A DNA stretch of 34,611 nt from Discostella pseudostelligera. Its lineage: Eukaryota; Bacillariophyta; Thalassiosirophyceae; Thalassiosirales; Thalassiosiraceae. The stretch's first letter is position 1, and each line of letters starts with the position of its first letter. Positions 20,518-30,114 of this stretch are shown here, piece by piece. Position numbers and translations under genes: made by a program. The notes under the pieces were generated by a model that made no database searches, was not told where the DNA came from, and saw only the letters and a program-made list of their open reading frames with translations. Location: positions 1 to 34,611 of the forward strand of contig JALLBK010000241.1 in assembly GCA_036940085.1 (NCBI GenBank), in the 5' to 3' direction.

Positions 20518-22092
20518 CTAAAATCCGAAGATATCGTCAATTACACTGGTCGACTTTCTCTTCTTCGTCGTCTTCTTCTTCTTCATTTTGTCTTTCTTCG
20601 TCTTCGATGCATCCGTCAACTGTTGCGCTTGGTTTGGTACACCGTCGTCTGTGGCTGCATCAAAGCTAGCCGAGGCTGTCGCCATCGCCGCTGCAACCTC
20701 TTTCGGATGATCAAGTCTATCCAGCACAGTTGTATCAGAACGGATAGATGCAACGTCAGTAGGTTCCGTTCTGTCGGCGTCATCGCTGTGATTTTGATGA
20801 GGGATTTGCTCAGCAATACCTTGGGCAGCAATGTCATCGACAATACTCTCCTGTTTACGCTTCTTCTTCTTCCTATTCTTTTTCTTGGATTTAAACATCT
20901 CAGCCGATGTTGCCGCAAATTTGGATGCACTCTGACGTTCAACTTTTCCTCTGATTATTCGTGCCATATTTTCATCGATAGCATCTGCCACCGAGGCAGT
21001 AGGCTGTGTAGTTAAGTCTTCGTGTCCCAGTTGCATTGTCACAAGCTCACCCATGTCACCGTGCGGAATATCCTCATCATCTCTTACTAACCGGTTTCGT
21101 CCCTCGTCATGAGAACATAATAAGTCTTCACATTCGCCAGAAATTTCCTTGGTAATGTCGCCGGATTGCACCGGTGTTGTTGGTACATTCTTGCCAGGAC
21201 CAAGCTTCTTCATGGCACATTCCCATCGCTTCTCTTTTACATAATCATTCATTTGTTTGATAATTTCATCTTGATTTGCATCGATGAAATGTTCCATTAG
21301 AGCATTCCATTCATTGGATGTTGAAATATTGCTGGTGTTTGGGATGGATTTGTCATTCTTCCTCTCCTTCTCGCATTGTTCAACAATATTAAATGGCGAC
21401 ATGACGAGATCATAAAATATCTTCTTATCCACAATGATTCGTTTGCTAGTTTCCTTCGATAAAAAATCTCTCAATTGTGGAATCGTCTCACGTAGCACTG
21501 AAACCAATTCCCTTCCCAACTTCATCACCAATGAATGAATTCTACCCAAACATGCAATGGCGACGGTATGAAAGGGTACGAAATACCCTCGACTGATTTC
21601 ATGTAGAATGGGCGGTGTTGCATAAAGTATTCGTGATAGTATTTGTGGTATGGATTGGGTGGTGAGTAATTTCAATTGTGGTAGCAGAATGATCATTTGT
21701 TGTAGTAGACCTCGAGTTTGAATGATGTCATCATCATCTTGAGACATTTTGTTGGTAGTATCATGGTCATCATCACCATGCTCCAATGTCCAGAAATCTT
21801 CTTGTTCTCTACGAACTTTTTTCGCCTTCCGCCCTCCCTCCTGACTTGCAATCATCAATCTATCCACCATATCCTTCCACTGACCCATGCCAATCACCAC
21901 ATGCTGATACGATGGCAGCGATCGCGTCAGTGCCGTCAACACCATAGATACACGCCGGTAATAGATACATCGACGATGTTGGTAATTATTCCTATGAAGG
22001 AGAAGGGATAGGATGTGGATGTCAAGGATGAAGGCATCGTGGTGGGTGAGTGTAGCGGCTGCGGCTGCGGCTGCTGCGGCGGATTCTGCCAT
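20518..22092 (-). CDS. NEPRO/RMP1-like nucleolar protein, probable RNase MRP-associated factor
   Basis: Single exon, 524 residues from ATG 22092; the frame upstream begins with GTG. An Ala-rich start is followed by LLLHRNNYQHRRCIYYRR at about 31-48. This matches the R-N-x-x-Q-H-R signature shared by the N-terminal domains of NEPRO and the yeast RNase MRP subunit Rmp1. A second conserved block, GYFVPFHTVAIACLGRIHSL near 165, also fits NEPRO. The C-terminal half is acidic and disordered, with two lysine-rich nucleolar-type signals each followed by an IDDI motif (VDDIAAQ and the terminal VIDDIFGF). Likely role: pre-rRNA processing with RNase MRP. It converges with the silica-type gene (76 bp apart) and diverges from SLY1 (282 bp). 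Family assignment is from remembered motifs. Confidence 0.65.
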   Translation of the reverse strand: MAESAAAAAAAAATLTHHDAFILDIHILSLLLHRNNYQHRRCIYYRRVSMVLTALTRSLPSYQHVVIGMGQWKDMVDRLMIASQEGGRKAKKVRREQEDFWTLEHGDDDHDTTNKMSQDDDDIIQTRGLLQQMIILLPQLKLLTTQSIPQILSRILYATPPILHEISRGYFVPFHTVAIACLGRIHSLVMKLGRELVSVLRETIPQLRDFLSKETSKRIIVDKKIFYDLVMSPFNIVEQCEKERKNDKSIPNTSNISTSNEWNALMEHFIDANQDEIIKQMNDYVKEKRWECAMKKLGPGKNVPTTPVQSGDITKEISGECEDLLCSHDEGRNRLVRDDEDIPHGDMGELVTMQLGHEDLTTQPTASVADAIDENMARIIRGKVERQSASKFAATSAEMFKSKKKNRKKKKRKQESIVDDIAAQGIAEQIPHQNHSDDADRTEPTDVASIRSDTTVLDRLDHPKEVAAAMATASASFDAATDDGVPNQAQQLTDASKTKKDKMKKKKTTKKRKSTSVIDDIFGF

Positions 22093-22374
22093 GGTCGACT
22101 TGGATTTTGTGGGTGTTGGTGTCGTTGGGTCTGTGACACGTGGCAGACGATGGGCTCCTCCAATGTTCCCGCCAGAACTGATTGTCTTCCCGCCAAAACA
22201 CTTCTCACACACGTGCCACGTGGCAGATATTTTTTGGCAGGAGACTGCTTGTTGCGTGGAAGGGGGACGACGGATGGACGCCTGGCTGATTATTGGGAGT
22301 CCATACCGCCCCCCGACCCCCGCCCCCCATATCCAACAGCATCCAACACCTACACAACAACATTGATATCCACC
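22093..22374. promoter_or_regulatory. bidirectional NEPRO/SLY1 promoter with G-box and TTCCCGCCA sites
   Basis: Within 282 bp between divergent ATGs there are two TTCCCGCCA motifs (22166 and 22187). An 11 bp direct repeat CACGTGGCAGA lies at 22137-22147 and 22218-22228. The second copy sits in a perfect 12 bp palindrome TGCCACGTGGCA (22214-22225), a G-box that bZIP or bHLH factors usually bind. Confidence 0.55.
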
Positions 22375-24651
22375 ATGACGACGCCTGGATCCGCCGCGGC
22401 GGCGGCATCCACCCTAAAATCATCCCAGCTCGTCGCCATAACTAGAATGCTCGCCCTCTCCACGGTCAATGACGATGGTGGCGACGCTTCGTCATCGAAC
22501 ACTCCGGCTTATCAGCACGAGAAACCCGGCGACAACTCCAGCCCATGGAAGATTCTCATTTACGACAAACACACCCGCTCCATCATCTCCCCTCTACTCT
22601 CTGTATCCCAACTACGCTCCCAGGGCGTGACACTTCATCTCTTACTACACTCCGATCGTGAACCAATTCCCGATGTACCCGCCATTTACTTTGTGCAACC
22701 CACACCAGAAAATTTGTCGGCCATTGCACGCGATTGTTCGAAGCATTTATACCAACGCGCACACTTACATTTCAGTACAAGAATGGATCGTCCGGCCATG
22801 GAAGAATTTGCCCGGCTTGTCGTGAATACTGGTGGATTAGACAATATTGCCTCGGTGCATGATCAATTTGTGGAATTTGCCTGTTTGGAGAATCGATTAT
22901 TTTCATTAAATGTTTCCGAGAGTTATGTGTTGTATAATAATCCAGGAGCGAATGAACAGGATATGGAAATGGCCATGAATGGTATTGCCGGGGGATTGTT
23001 TAGTGTTGTGGCGACTTTGGGATGTGTCCCCGTCATTCGTTGTCCAAGGGTGAGTGTAGCGGCTGTTATGTTGAGTTTCTTGTTCCGTTTTGCATCCTTT
23101 TTTGAAGGGAATGTTGGAGTGCACCATTATTTGGGGAGCATCATTTGCTTGCCTGCCATTATTTCACCATATGTCTCATATGTCTTACTCCTATATTCTA
23201 CGTTTCATCATCAGGGCGGAGCACCTGAAATGGTAGCACGTAAACTCAATCGTCTCATTGTCGAACATCCCACCCTCGTTCGTTCAAAAGATGGTAGACA
23301 CCAAACACATCATCGTCCTGTCTTGGTCATCATGGATCGAAATATGGATTTAATCACGCCAGTCCAACATGCATCAACCTATCAGGCATTAATCGACGAT
23401 GTGCTGGAACATAATTCCAATCGAGTCGAATTCAATGTCAAACCGGATGCCTCTGCCGAGAAGGCCGCCGGCAGCAGTAGTAGTAGGAGGGCTCCTCCAG
23501 TGGTGCGAAAAACGTATGATATCGATCCGGATGTCGATCCATTCTACAGTCGGCATAAATTCAACCCATTTCCGGAGGCGATTGAGAGCAATAGTGCCGA
23601 GTTGCAAGATGTTACCGCGAAGGAGCAGCAAATACGCTTCAAGGCTGGAGGTGGTGCTGGGGGGAAAGATCCAGCAGCAACTATTGGTGCAGGTGTTGGT
23701 GGAGGCGATTCTTCCGAACTGGCCACGGCGGTAGAATCACTTCCCATCCTCTTGGAGAGGAAGAAGAAATTAGAGGTACACACTTCGATCCTACAGGCGG
23801 CAATGAACGAAGTGGCTGCACGGGACGTTCCACAATTTTTTGAATTAGAAATTGCACTTGCCACCGGAACGTACAAGAATGATTCTGCCAAGGCGAAGAA
23901 GGATGTTATGGAATTGGTCAGTGATACTACGAAGGGAAATGTCGATGATAAGGTACGACTTGTCATTGTCTATGCCCTGTCGAAGGTGAAGATTTCCGAC
24001 ATTGATGAGGTGGCACAGGCTATGAAAGAATCCCTCGAAACGAAGGGCTCAACTGTGACGAGTGGTGCCGAGGGAGGTGGAGGGACAACAGGTAGTAGTG
24101 GTGCAACTCATGGTACATTGACCAAGGAAGATCGTGCACGTCTGGACATGGGGTTGCGTGCCATAGACTACATGAAGAAATTACGATCAATGAATATGAT
24201 TGGCACCGTATCCGAAATGATGCAGACGGAAGTCAGTGGAGGTAACGCCTCATCCTCGGATTATCTATCCAGTTTCATGGCAAGAGCGACGACACAGGCA
24301 ACGGGTCTCTTGGCCAAAGCAACAGATAAGCTGGGAACCATGCTGGGGAAGATTCACAAACATCGTGCTACACTAGTGGTGGAGAATATCTGTGAAATGC
24401 GACCGAATACCGAAGACGATGAGTATCTCTATTTAGACCCCCGCGTGAAGGGGGATGTGGATGTAGCAACACTGCGACATGCCACTCGTGCTCCCGTTCG
24501 GGAGGTGATTGCCTTTATGATTGGCGGGGGATGTTACTCCGAGTATCAAAATTTGCAAATGGTAGCAGACGAGAGGAGACATGTGACGTATGGAAGTACG
24601 GAGATTGTCGATCCATGCTCTTTCTTGAAACTCTTGGCGAAGTTAGCGTAG
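22375..24651 (+). CDS. SLY1: SLY1/SCFD1, Sec1/Munc18-family protein for ER-Golgi fusion
   Basis: Two exons: 22375-23049 and 23215-24651; product 703 residues. The N-terminal arch is clear: WKILIYDKHTRSIISPLLSV, then GVTLHLLLHSDREPIPDVPAIYFV, which is SLY1-specific wording, followed by LYQRAHLHFST. Across the splice the sequence reads CPRGGAPEMVARKL, matching the family; this fixes the GTGAGT donor and the ATCAG acceptor. PVLVIMDRNMDLITPVQH marks domain 3a. The end, EVIAFMIGGGCYSEYQNL, is the conserved SM-protein tail. The central loop has Gly/Ser insertions (around 23460-23500 and 23640-23720), making it longer than animal SLY1. Role: binds syntaxin-5-type SNAREs at ER-Golgi membranes. The intron is a multiple of three and has no stop. 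Confidence 0.92.
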   Translation: MTTPGSAAAAASTLKSSQLVAITRMLALSTVNDDGGDASSSNTPAYQHEKPGDNSSPWKILIYDKHTRSIISPLLSVSQLRSQGVTLHLLLHSDREPIPDVPAIYFVQPTPENLSAIARDCSKHLYQRAHLHFSTRMDRPAMEEFARLVVNTGGLDNIASVHDQFVEFACLENRLFSLNVSESYVLYNNPGANEQDMEMAMNGIAGGLFSVVATLGCVPVIRCPRVSVAAVMLSFLFRFASFFEGNVGVHHYLGSIICLPAIISPYVSYVLLLYSTFHHQGGAPEMVARKLNRLIVEHPTLVRSKDGRHQTHHRPVLVIMDRNMDLITPVQHASTYQALIDDVLEHNSNRVEFNVKPDASAEKAAGSSSSRRAPPVVRKTYDIDPDVDPFYSRHKFNPFPEAIESNSAELQDVTAKEQQIRFKAGGGAGGKDPAATIGAGVGGGDSSELATAVESLPILLERKKKLEVHTSILQAAMNEVAARDVPQFFELEIALATGTYKNDSAKAKKDVMELVSDTTKGNVDDKVRLVIVYALSKVKISDIDEVAQAMKESLETKGSTVTSGAEGGGGTTGSSGATHGTLTKEDRARLDMGLRAIDYMKKLRSMNMIGTVSEMMQTEVSGGNASSSDYLSSFMARATTQATGLLAKATDKLGTMLGKIHKHRATLVVENICEMRPNTEDDEYLYLDPRVKGDVDVATLRHATRAPVREVIAFMIGGGCYSEYQNLQMVADERRHVTYGSTEIVDPCSFLKLLAKLA
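23050..23214 (+). other. 165 bp in-frame intron of SLY1 without stop codons
   Basis: The GTGAGT donor follows CCAAGG and the ATCAG acceptor precedes GGCGGA; removing it restores the conserved CPRGGA-type junction. It is 55 codons long, open in frame, and encodes a very hydrophobic segment. Naive ORF callers will read through it. Confidence 0.85.
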
Positions 24652-26520
24652 GAGTGTAAATGGTATAAAAAGATGTATGGACTCTATTTGCATTATCCAC
24701 TACGTTGATATTATTATTTTTGCAGATAATTATTGGGCCCCTCCATCTGCCCATCAATGGAGGACGCGCCACGATGTCATCCAGCCGTGTTGCTGAAATG
24801 AACATGCGAAAAAAATGTAAGCAAGCGCGAGCAACATGAAGCAGGATCACCGAAATAAAGGCCTCAACATGATGAAATAAAGTGTCACTCTCTGTGTGAC
24901 TGTTTAGACACTCTCGTGATCTCAAACTTTAACAATAATCATTGGCCACGAACATACAAAACAAATCAATATCTTGCCTCAGAAAATTGTGGTCTGATGT
25001 TGACGCTCAAATGTTGTCGTAGTCTTAGCCATGAAACAACTGATACAATCAATAGTAAGCCTTACGGCCTGACTGTTGGTGCCGTTTGTTGTTGCATGGC
25101 AAAAATACTTCGCGGCATCTAAATCGTCATCGGCTACAGATCAATCAACGACAGCAATGTTTGCACATGGCATTGCACTTACTGATATTTAATCATTCGC
25201 ACATCGTTGTGCACAACGAGCGTAATTGTCAAGTGAAGCGTCCAGATCAGGGAGTTTCGCTATGATCATGCAACCTACAATGAAGCGATGTTCAATGTAA
25301 GAAATGACAAGGGTAAGAGAAATTAAGGAACGTTGCGAGGAGTTATGTCGGCTGATAGATTTGCGCTCAATATCAATTCGTCAATGAACACAGGTATATT
25401 GTTTCAATTTCCATTCTATTCTCCCCGGTGAGTTGATCCAATAATAAATCATGGAGGAAGGTAAATATTGGTAACGTGCAAATAATCCCGGGTTTCATCA
25501 CAAGGGTGTAACCTACAATGTCATACAATTCACACTGACCTTCGTCACTGCCGACTCAGACCAGTATGCAACTGTTTTAACTTTCTCCCGTCATAAGTTG
25601 TGGGTCGATTTACGTGAGACGCGAAGATGGTACTAGTGCAGCGACATATGTATCAAGGAAGGAAACAAGGGATGATGGTTAGATTATATTAGAATCCACA
25701 TCCTCACAATAGTGTTTCATTCACAAGATTGTTTCTCTAGCATGAACCGATTGCATTCCAGTGCACTATTGAGCGATGACCCGGCCACTGGTTTGCTGCC
25801 CAGAAGCTTCATGCATCATGTTTGAGGTAGATGAACATATGAGAATATATGAAGATGTCCACTTACCATTCAGGTGAGATTTCTAATAGTAGTCTGATGT
25901 TTTGGCAAGAGCAGCATCAATCAAAGAATGTGAGCTCGAATGAACAGAGCGAGGGAGCAAAACAATCGGGCAACACCAACGACACACGAATAGCAAAGTT
26001 TGATGCAGTAGCATGATGATTATTCTCGAAACAAACATCCCTCAGATATGCCTGATTAGGAATTTTACTCGTCTCTCAGGGAGCCTGTTAAGCTCCATTC
26101 GGTTGAAAGATGGTGAATTAAAAGTTATCTGCTCATTGGGAAAGTGATGAACATCGTCGTGTATGTGCAGAATGTGTGTGTGTAGTAACGTCCCATACTC
26201 GGTCTAGAGGTAATGGGTTGAATAAAATTGAAAGATTCTTACCCAGCTGAATTTCCCGAGTCGATCCATTCTTCCTGATGCTGATGCCCTTCCCTACTCG
26301 AGATGGAAGTCTGCATTGTCGGCGTATGGTGATACGGAGTATCGATATGGACAACTAATCCGCCGACCACTGCTCAACGGAACAACTCTCCTATCTACTT
26401 GACTGCATTCAGACGTTGTGCGTGAAATGGCATTGTATCTGACTCAATGGTAGAGAGATATGTTGTAGGCGTTTTGATTGGTGGGTGTGGGGTTATGGTA
26501 GGGAGGAGCGGAACTACCTA

Positions 26521-26556
26521 CCATTACCATATCAGCACTTTATCTCATGGTAATGG
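26521..26556. repeat. perfect 10 bp inverted repeat CCATTACCAT / ATGGTAATGG
   Basis: The arms at 26521-26530 and 26547-26556 are separated by 16 bases. It lies about 500 bp upstream of the 27055 gene, and could be a dyad protein-binding site or a hairpin. Confidence 0.7.
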
Positions 26557-26786
26557 TCATGGTGACGGTGATTTTGTGTGGTGAGAGCGGTGATGGCTGC
26601 TGTAGTCGTCTGGCCGTGCTCCAGCTCCTCCCGCCAAAAGGATCAGGTCACAAGCAGCTGCCACAAGTCACAACAAAGAAGCTGCGGAAGATCTTCTTGG
26701 ATTGAAGTTGAATTGGCGAATATAGCTACGGAGATACAGTAGGAAACATAGCCAAATTGGTCGGTCTGTAGTTTCTGACGTCATTT

Positions 26787-26820
26787 CTTCCCAAAATGCT
26801 CAAAAATCTTCCCAAAATGC
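26787..26820. repeat. 13 bp direct repeat CTTCCCAAAATGC
   Basis: Exact copies lie at 26787-26799 and 26808-26820, 21 bp apart (two helical turns), about 240 bp upstream of the ATG at 27055. They could be a paired factor-binding site. A CTCCCGCCAAA motif lies further upstream at 26628. Confidence 0.6.
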
Positions 26821-27054
26821 CAGAAGATGAAGAAATCGAAAAGTTCGCCTTCCCCAGTATCTAGGAGTAGCTGTTGCTGCTGTAGCTGTAGCAGAGCAGC
26901 AGCCGCAGTGAATCATTGTCATTGACAATTAATGATGTCGTGACTCGTGAAGGCAAAGCAAGGAGGTATCTTTCTAGTAGGAGTAGAGAGTAATAGGCCG
27001 CCGATCACACCTGGTATTGTTGGTGTCGTCGATTAGACTGATATTAGAATTTCA

Positions 27055-28131
27055 ATGTCACAGAACGATCTTGCAGATGCAGTAATGCTCACGGCCGACA
27101 ATGATGACAATATTGATATTGAAGGGGCCGCTCCAGCTCAAACCATCATCGTGCCATCCGCGCCGTCTTCCCCCGCCGCCACCTCCACTTCCGACAATGA
27201 CAACATTTCCGTAGGCAGCGGATGCTCTTCCAAATCTGAAGAACGACGACGAAGACGAGAAAATTGGCGTCGCGAACATGAAAATCAATTACGACTTGAT
27301 GGGACATTTCCCCGACGGCATAGCATAGACAGCGAAGACGATGATTCGAGTGCTATGAACAGTCGAAAGGCCGTATCGGCACGCGTAGTACAGCATTTGG
27401 GTACGAAGAGTACGGCGAAGCCGCATACTTTGCCACCGGCGGTAAGCGATGATGTGCGCGTTCGGAGTAATTTGCTGCGTACGCTCGGGATACAAAAGGA
27501 GGGCAGTATAGATAAAAAGAAGGTTCAGATTGGGGGATCACCAATTGTTACCGCAAATGGCGGAGGGGGAATGCATCGTGCTATTCCAAGTGCTGGGGGT
27601 GGAGAAGTTCCATTTCCCGGAGCCAGTGACAATCCCAACATCATTACAGCCTCGAGTCGATCTCTACTTTCCAACGTTCGATTAAAGGAGGAGCTGAAAT
27701 ACGATAGTGACGAAGACATCGAATTCTACTCTCGCAATTCTTACCATCGATTTTTTGGGAGAAGACAACCACAACAACAACCTAGCAGTAGCAGTAATGG
27801 CAATGACAACAATAACTCTTCGAATAGTACTGCCACCACCACAACAAACAACAAACCACGCAACCGACGTCGATTAGTAATCTCCAACGATGTCCAGGTA
27901 GTCCCCATCCCCATGCGTTCGGAATATTCCAACCGGATAAAAGAACGCATGTACAGTGGCCGTGTCGAATTGTCCGAGAATGCACAACGGAATGTCGTCG
28001 AATTTGAGGCCGAGGGATGGGATGCAACAACCGTATTGGATGATGAAGCTCAATTTTACAAGTGCCCATTGACGGGAGAGTTGATACACCCGGTTCATTT
28101 GGCGTATTTCAATAAACAGGGGGGCGAATGA
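27055..28131 (+). CDS. unknown protein with C-terminal PIPxRxEYSxRIxxR / NAxRNxxEFxxEGW motif
   Basis: Single exon, 358 residues, ATG at 27055. The first ~270 residues are low-complexity: an Arg-rich helix with ERRRRRENWRREHENQLR near 63, acidic-Ser patches (SEDDDSS, YDSDEDIEFYSR), and Gln/Asn/Thr runs. The C-terminal ~80 residues look folded and conserved: VVPIPMRSEYSNRIKERMY, ENAQRNVVEFEAEGWDA, then CPLTGELIHPVHLAYF. I recall this C-terminal pattern from uncharacterised diatom proteins, but no function is known to me. No signal peptide or membrane helix. It ends at TGA 28129-28131, and the same frame then stays open for 99 codons. Confidence 0.75.
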   Translation: MSQNDLADAVMLTADNDDNIDIEGAAPAQTIIVPSAPSSPAATSTSDNDNISVGSGCSSKSEERRRRRENWRREHENQLRLDGTFPRRHSIDSEDDDSSAMNSRKAVSARVVQHLGTKSTAKPHTLPPAVSDDVRVRSNLLRTLGIQKEGSIDKKKVQIGGSPIVTANGGGGMHRAIPSAGGGEVPFPGASDNPNIITASSRSLLSNVRLKEELKYDSDEDIEFYSRNSYHRFFGRRQPQQQPSSSSNGNDNNNSSNSTATTTTNNKPRNRRRLVISNDVQVVPIPMRSEYSNRIKERMYSGRVELSENAQRNVVEFEAEGWDATTVLDDEAQFYKCPLTGELIHPVHLAYFNKQGGE

Positions 28132-28628
28132 GTTCCTGAAGGAATGATGACGGATGAATTATTCGCCTCACTCTCCGCGATGAGTGTGAATGAGCATTGG
28201 GCCGTCGATGCACGTATCAACTTTAATTGCGGTATGTGTGTGTTTATAGAGGTTAAATTTAGTTCTTTTGTTTGGACGAATGATGATTCGTTAACATTGC
28301 ACTCAATTCATTTCAATTCTCCTCCATCATCCATCATCCAACCTTATGTTTTCGATACATCTGACCCTGCATCCTACACTGTACACTTTCTATATCGCCA
28401 ACGCAAAATGGCGATCACTTCGAGGTAGTAGCGATAATTCTTGGTACTAAAGGCTCGTAGGCTCCCACAGAGAGGAGTGTCAGAACTTGGTTTGGCGATG
28501 AGAACTCAATCCAAAGCCAAATCCGAAACCACCATCGCACTCAATCATCGCACCCTCCGCCTCTTCGTATCCCAACATCGGGGATTGCCGATCGGCAATA
28601 ATTATCATATCATAGAGTGCTCAGAATC
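28132..28628. other. intergenic, with an open frame continuing past the upstream TGA
   Basis: The frame of the 27055 gene remains open from 28132 to the TAG at 28426-28428, including an internal ATG ATG at 28144-28149. A GTATGT donor-like string follows at 28231. Whether this is 3' UTR, a lost C-terminus or a second exon cannot be decided. The remainder, 28429-28628, is the HIBADH upstream region, with no recognised motif. Confidence 0.45.
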
Positions 28629-29947
28629 ATGCTCCCGTTATCATTACTCAGCCGCCGCATATGTGGCCATGGAAACTGTAACGCTGCAACTTCTCTTCTT
28701 CGGAGTAGAGCGGTGCCGTCGATTGCGTCATTGGCCAACAATAACAAGGAAGTCGTCGCATGCAACAGTAACAATAACAACCCTACTTGGCTGGAGAGTT
28801 CACGCGCGCTATCGTCATCGTCATCATCAGCAGTAGAATCTAAGCTGAAAGTGGCATTTGTCGGTTTGGGCAATATGGGTCTACGCATGGCTCTTAATCT
28901 AGCACGGCCAAGAAGTGGAAGTGGCGGCGGCGTCGACAATGCTCACATGCCTCCGATGCATTTGACTGTGTACGATTTGCACCAATCCAACATTACTGCC
29001 TTTTTCAATCAAGCTGATAAGATGGAAGAGATTGAAAATTCGGGCTCAACACTTTCCGCGGCGAGTGATTTGGTCTCGTTGGGTGAATCGAATCCTGACT
29101 TTGTAATAACTAGCCTACCCACCTGTGCAGCGAGCGAAGCAGTTGTTGGGGATATCGTCAAAAGTCTTCCTGCAAATTCAATCGACAATAGCAGTGGAGG
29201 ATGCACCTTTGTTGATACTTCTACCATTAGTCCAAGCATATCCAAGAAATTGCATCAGTTGGTAACTTCCATTTCGTCACATCACAATTATGTGGATGCA
29301 CCGGTTTCCGGAGGTGTGAAAGGAGCAACCGATGCATCCCTGACTTTCATGGTGGGATGCTCGTCCACTGAGACATTTTCTATGATACAACCTCTCTTGC
29401 ATCGAATGGGGAAACGAATTACACATTGCGGTGGGTTAGGGTTAGGGTTAGCTGTTAAACTTTGCAACAATGCTGCTCTGGCTGCACAAATGGTGAGCAA
29501 TCCTTATCGTTCCCTTCGACGGCACATTCATTTATCAGTGCACATGTCACGAATTCAACATTATTTGTCATTATCTATTCTTAGGTCGGAATTTGTGAAG
29601 CCATGAACCTCGGCAATGCTCTGGGAGTCGACCCTACTATATTGGCAGGTGTGATGAACGTTAGTACCGCAAAGTGTTGGAGCAGCGAGATAAACAATCC
29701 ACATCCAGCCGTTGCCAAAGCTATTGGAAGTGGTGCAAGTGCCAATGGATACGAAGGTGGATTTGCCACGGCATTGATGCTAAAAGATTTGAATTTGGCC
29801 GTAGATGCCGGAGAGGAGGAGGGATTGGCATTGCCTCTGGCAGGGTTGACGAGAGATTTATACAAATTAGCAAGTGTGCATGGATATGGAGATAAAGACT
29901 TTGGCGTTATGCTTGACTTCTTGCGTGGGCCAGACGAGAATCGATAG
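28629..29947 (+). CDS. HIBADH: 3-hydroxyisobutyrate dehydrogenase, mitochondrial
   Basis: Two exons: 28629-29492 and 29585-29947. The 92 bp intron has a GTGAGC donor and a TTCTTAG acceptor; the product is 408 residues. The N-terminus (MLPLSLLSRRICGHGN onward) is Arg/Ser-rich and lacks acids, typical of a mitochondrial presequence, with a Ser/Asn-rich linker to about 70. Then come VAFVGLGNMGLRMA (NAD-binding, near 74), FVDTSTISP, DAPVSGGVKGA near 223 (substrate loop) and the catalytic Lys in GLGLGLAVKLCNN near 276. Exon 2 gives EAMNLGNALGVDP and the end GYGDKDFGVML. It oxidises 3-hydroxyisobutyrate to methylmalonate semialdehyde in valine breakdown. The longer frame starts with GTG at 28617; ATG 28629 is used. 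Confidence 0.9.
29433..29451 (+). repeat. short telomere-like (TTAGGG) run inside the HIBADH catalytic motif
   Basis: A 19 bp perfect GGG(TTAGGG)2TTAG run is in frame as Gly-Leu-Gly-Leu-Gly-Leu, the glycine-rich segment just before the catalytic lysine. It is coding, not a telomere end. Confidence 0.85.
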
Positions 29948-29969
29948 AGCAAGATGTATCAATAGGTAG

Positions 29970-30114
29970 AAGATCACAGTGCGATTTCACCATGAACAAC
30001 GACCACCGTTGAAGCTTGTTGAAGCTTGATGATGTATCAAANAAGATCACAGTGCGATTTCACCATGAACAACGACCACCGTTGAAGCTTGTTGAAGCTT
30101 GATGATGTATCAAA
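29970..30114. other. assembly join: 72 bp exact duplication around a single N at 30042
   Basis: Positions 29970-30041 and 30043-30114 are identical. This join lies in the HIBADH 3' flank and breaks no gene. The duplicated piece contains an internal GTTGAAGCTT repeat, which may have caused the contig break. Confidence 0.9.

Larger units (their letters stand above)
24652..27054. other. 2.4 kb gene-poor region
   Basis: Both strands are dense in stop codons and I recognise no domain in any frame. The longest minus-strand frames near 26133-26354 have no coding-like features. Several donor-like GTAAGA/GTGAGT strings occur on the plus strand at 25298, 25313, 25427 and 25873, so a spliced non-coding RNA is possible but unproven. 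The right end (26500-27054) is the upstream region of the next gene. I see no tRNA or snRNA signature. Confidence 0.5.

Noticed and set aside
26133..26354. 73-codon minus-strand frame with nearby GTAAGA donor
   Set aside because: I tried to chain it to further exons on the minus strand but found no conserved motif; stops are frequent around it.
28441..28836. 131-codon frame overlapping the start of HIBADH
   Set aside because: Wrong frame relative to the clear NAD-binding protein and no domain of its own.
29433..29451. Possible internal telomere or chromosome-fusion scar
   Set aside because: Only 19 bp, and it exactly encodes the glycine-rich loop that the enzyme family requires.
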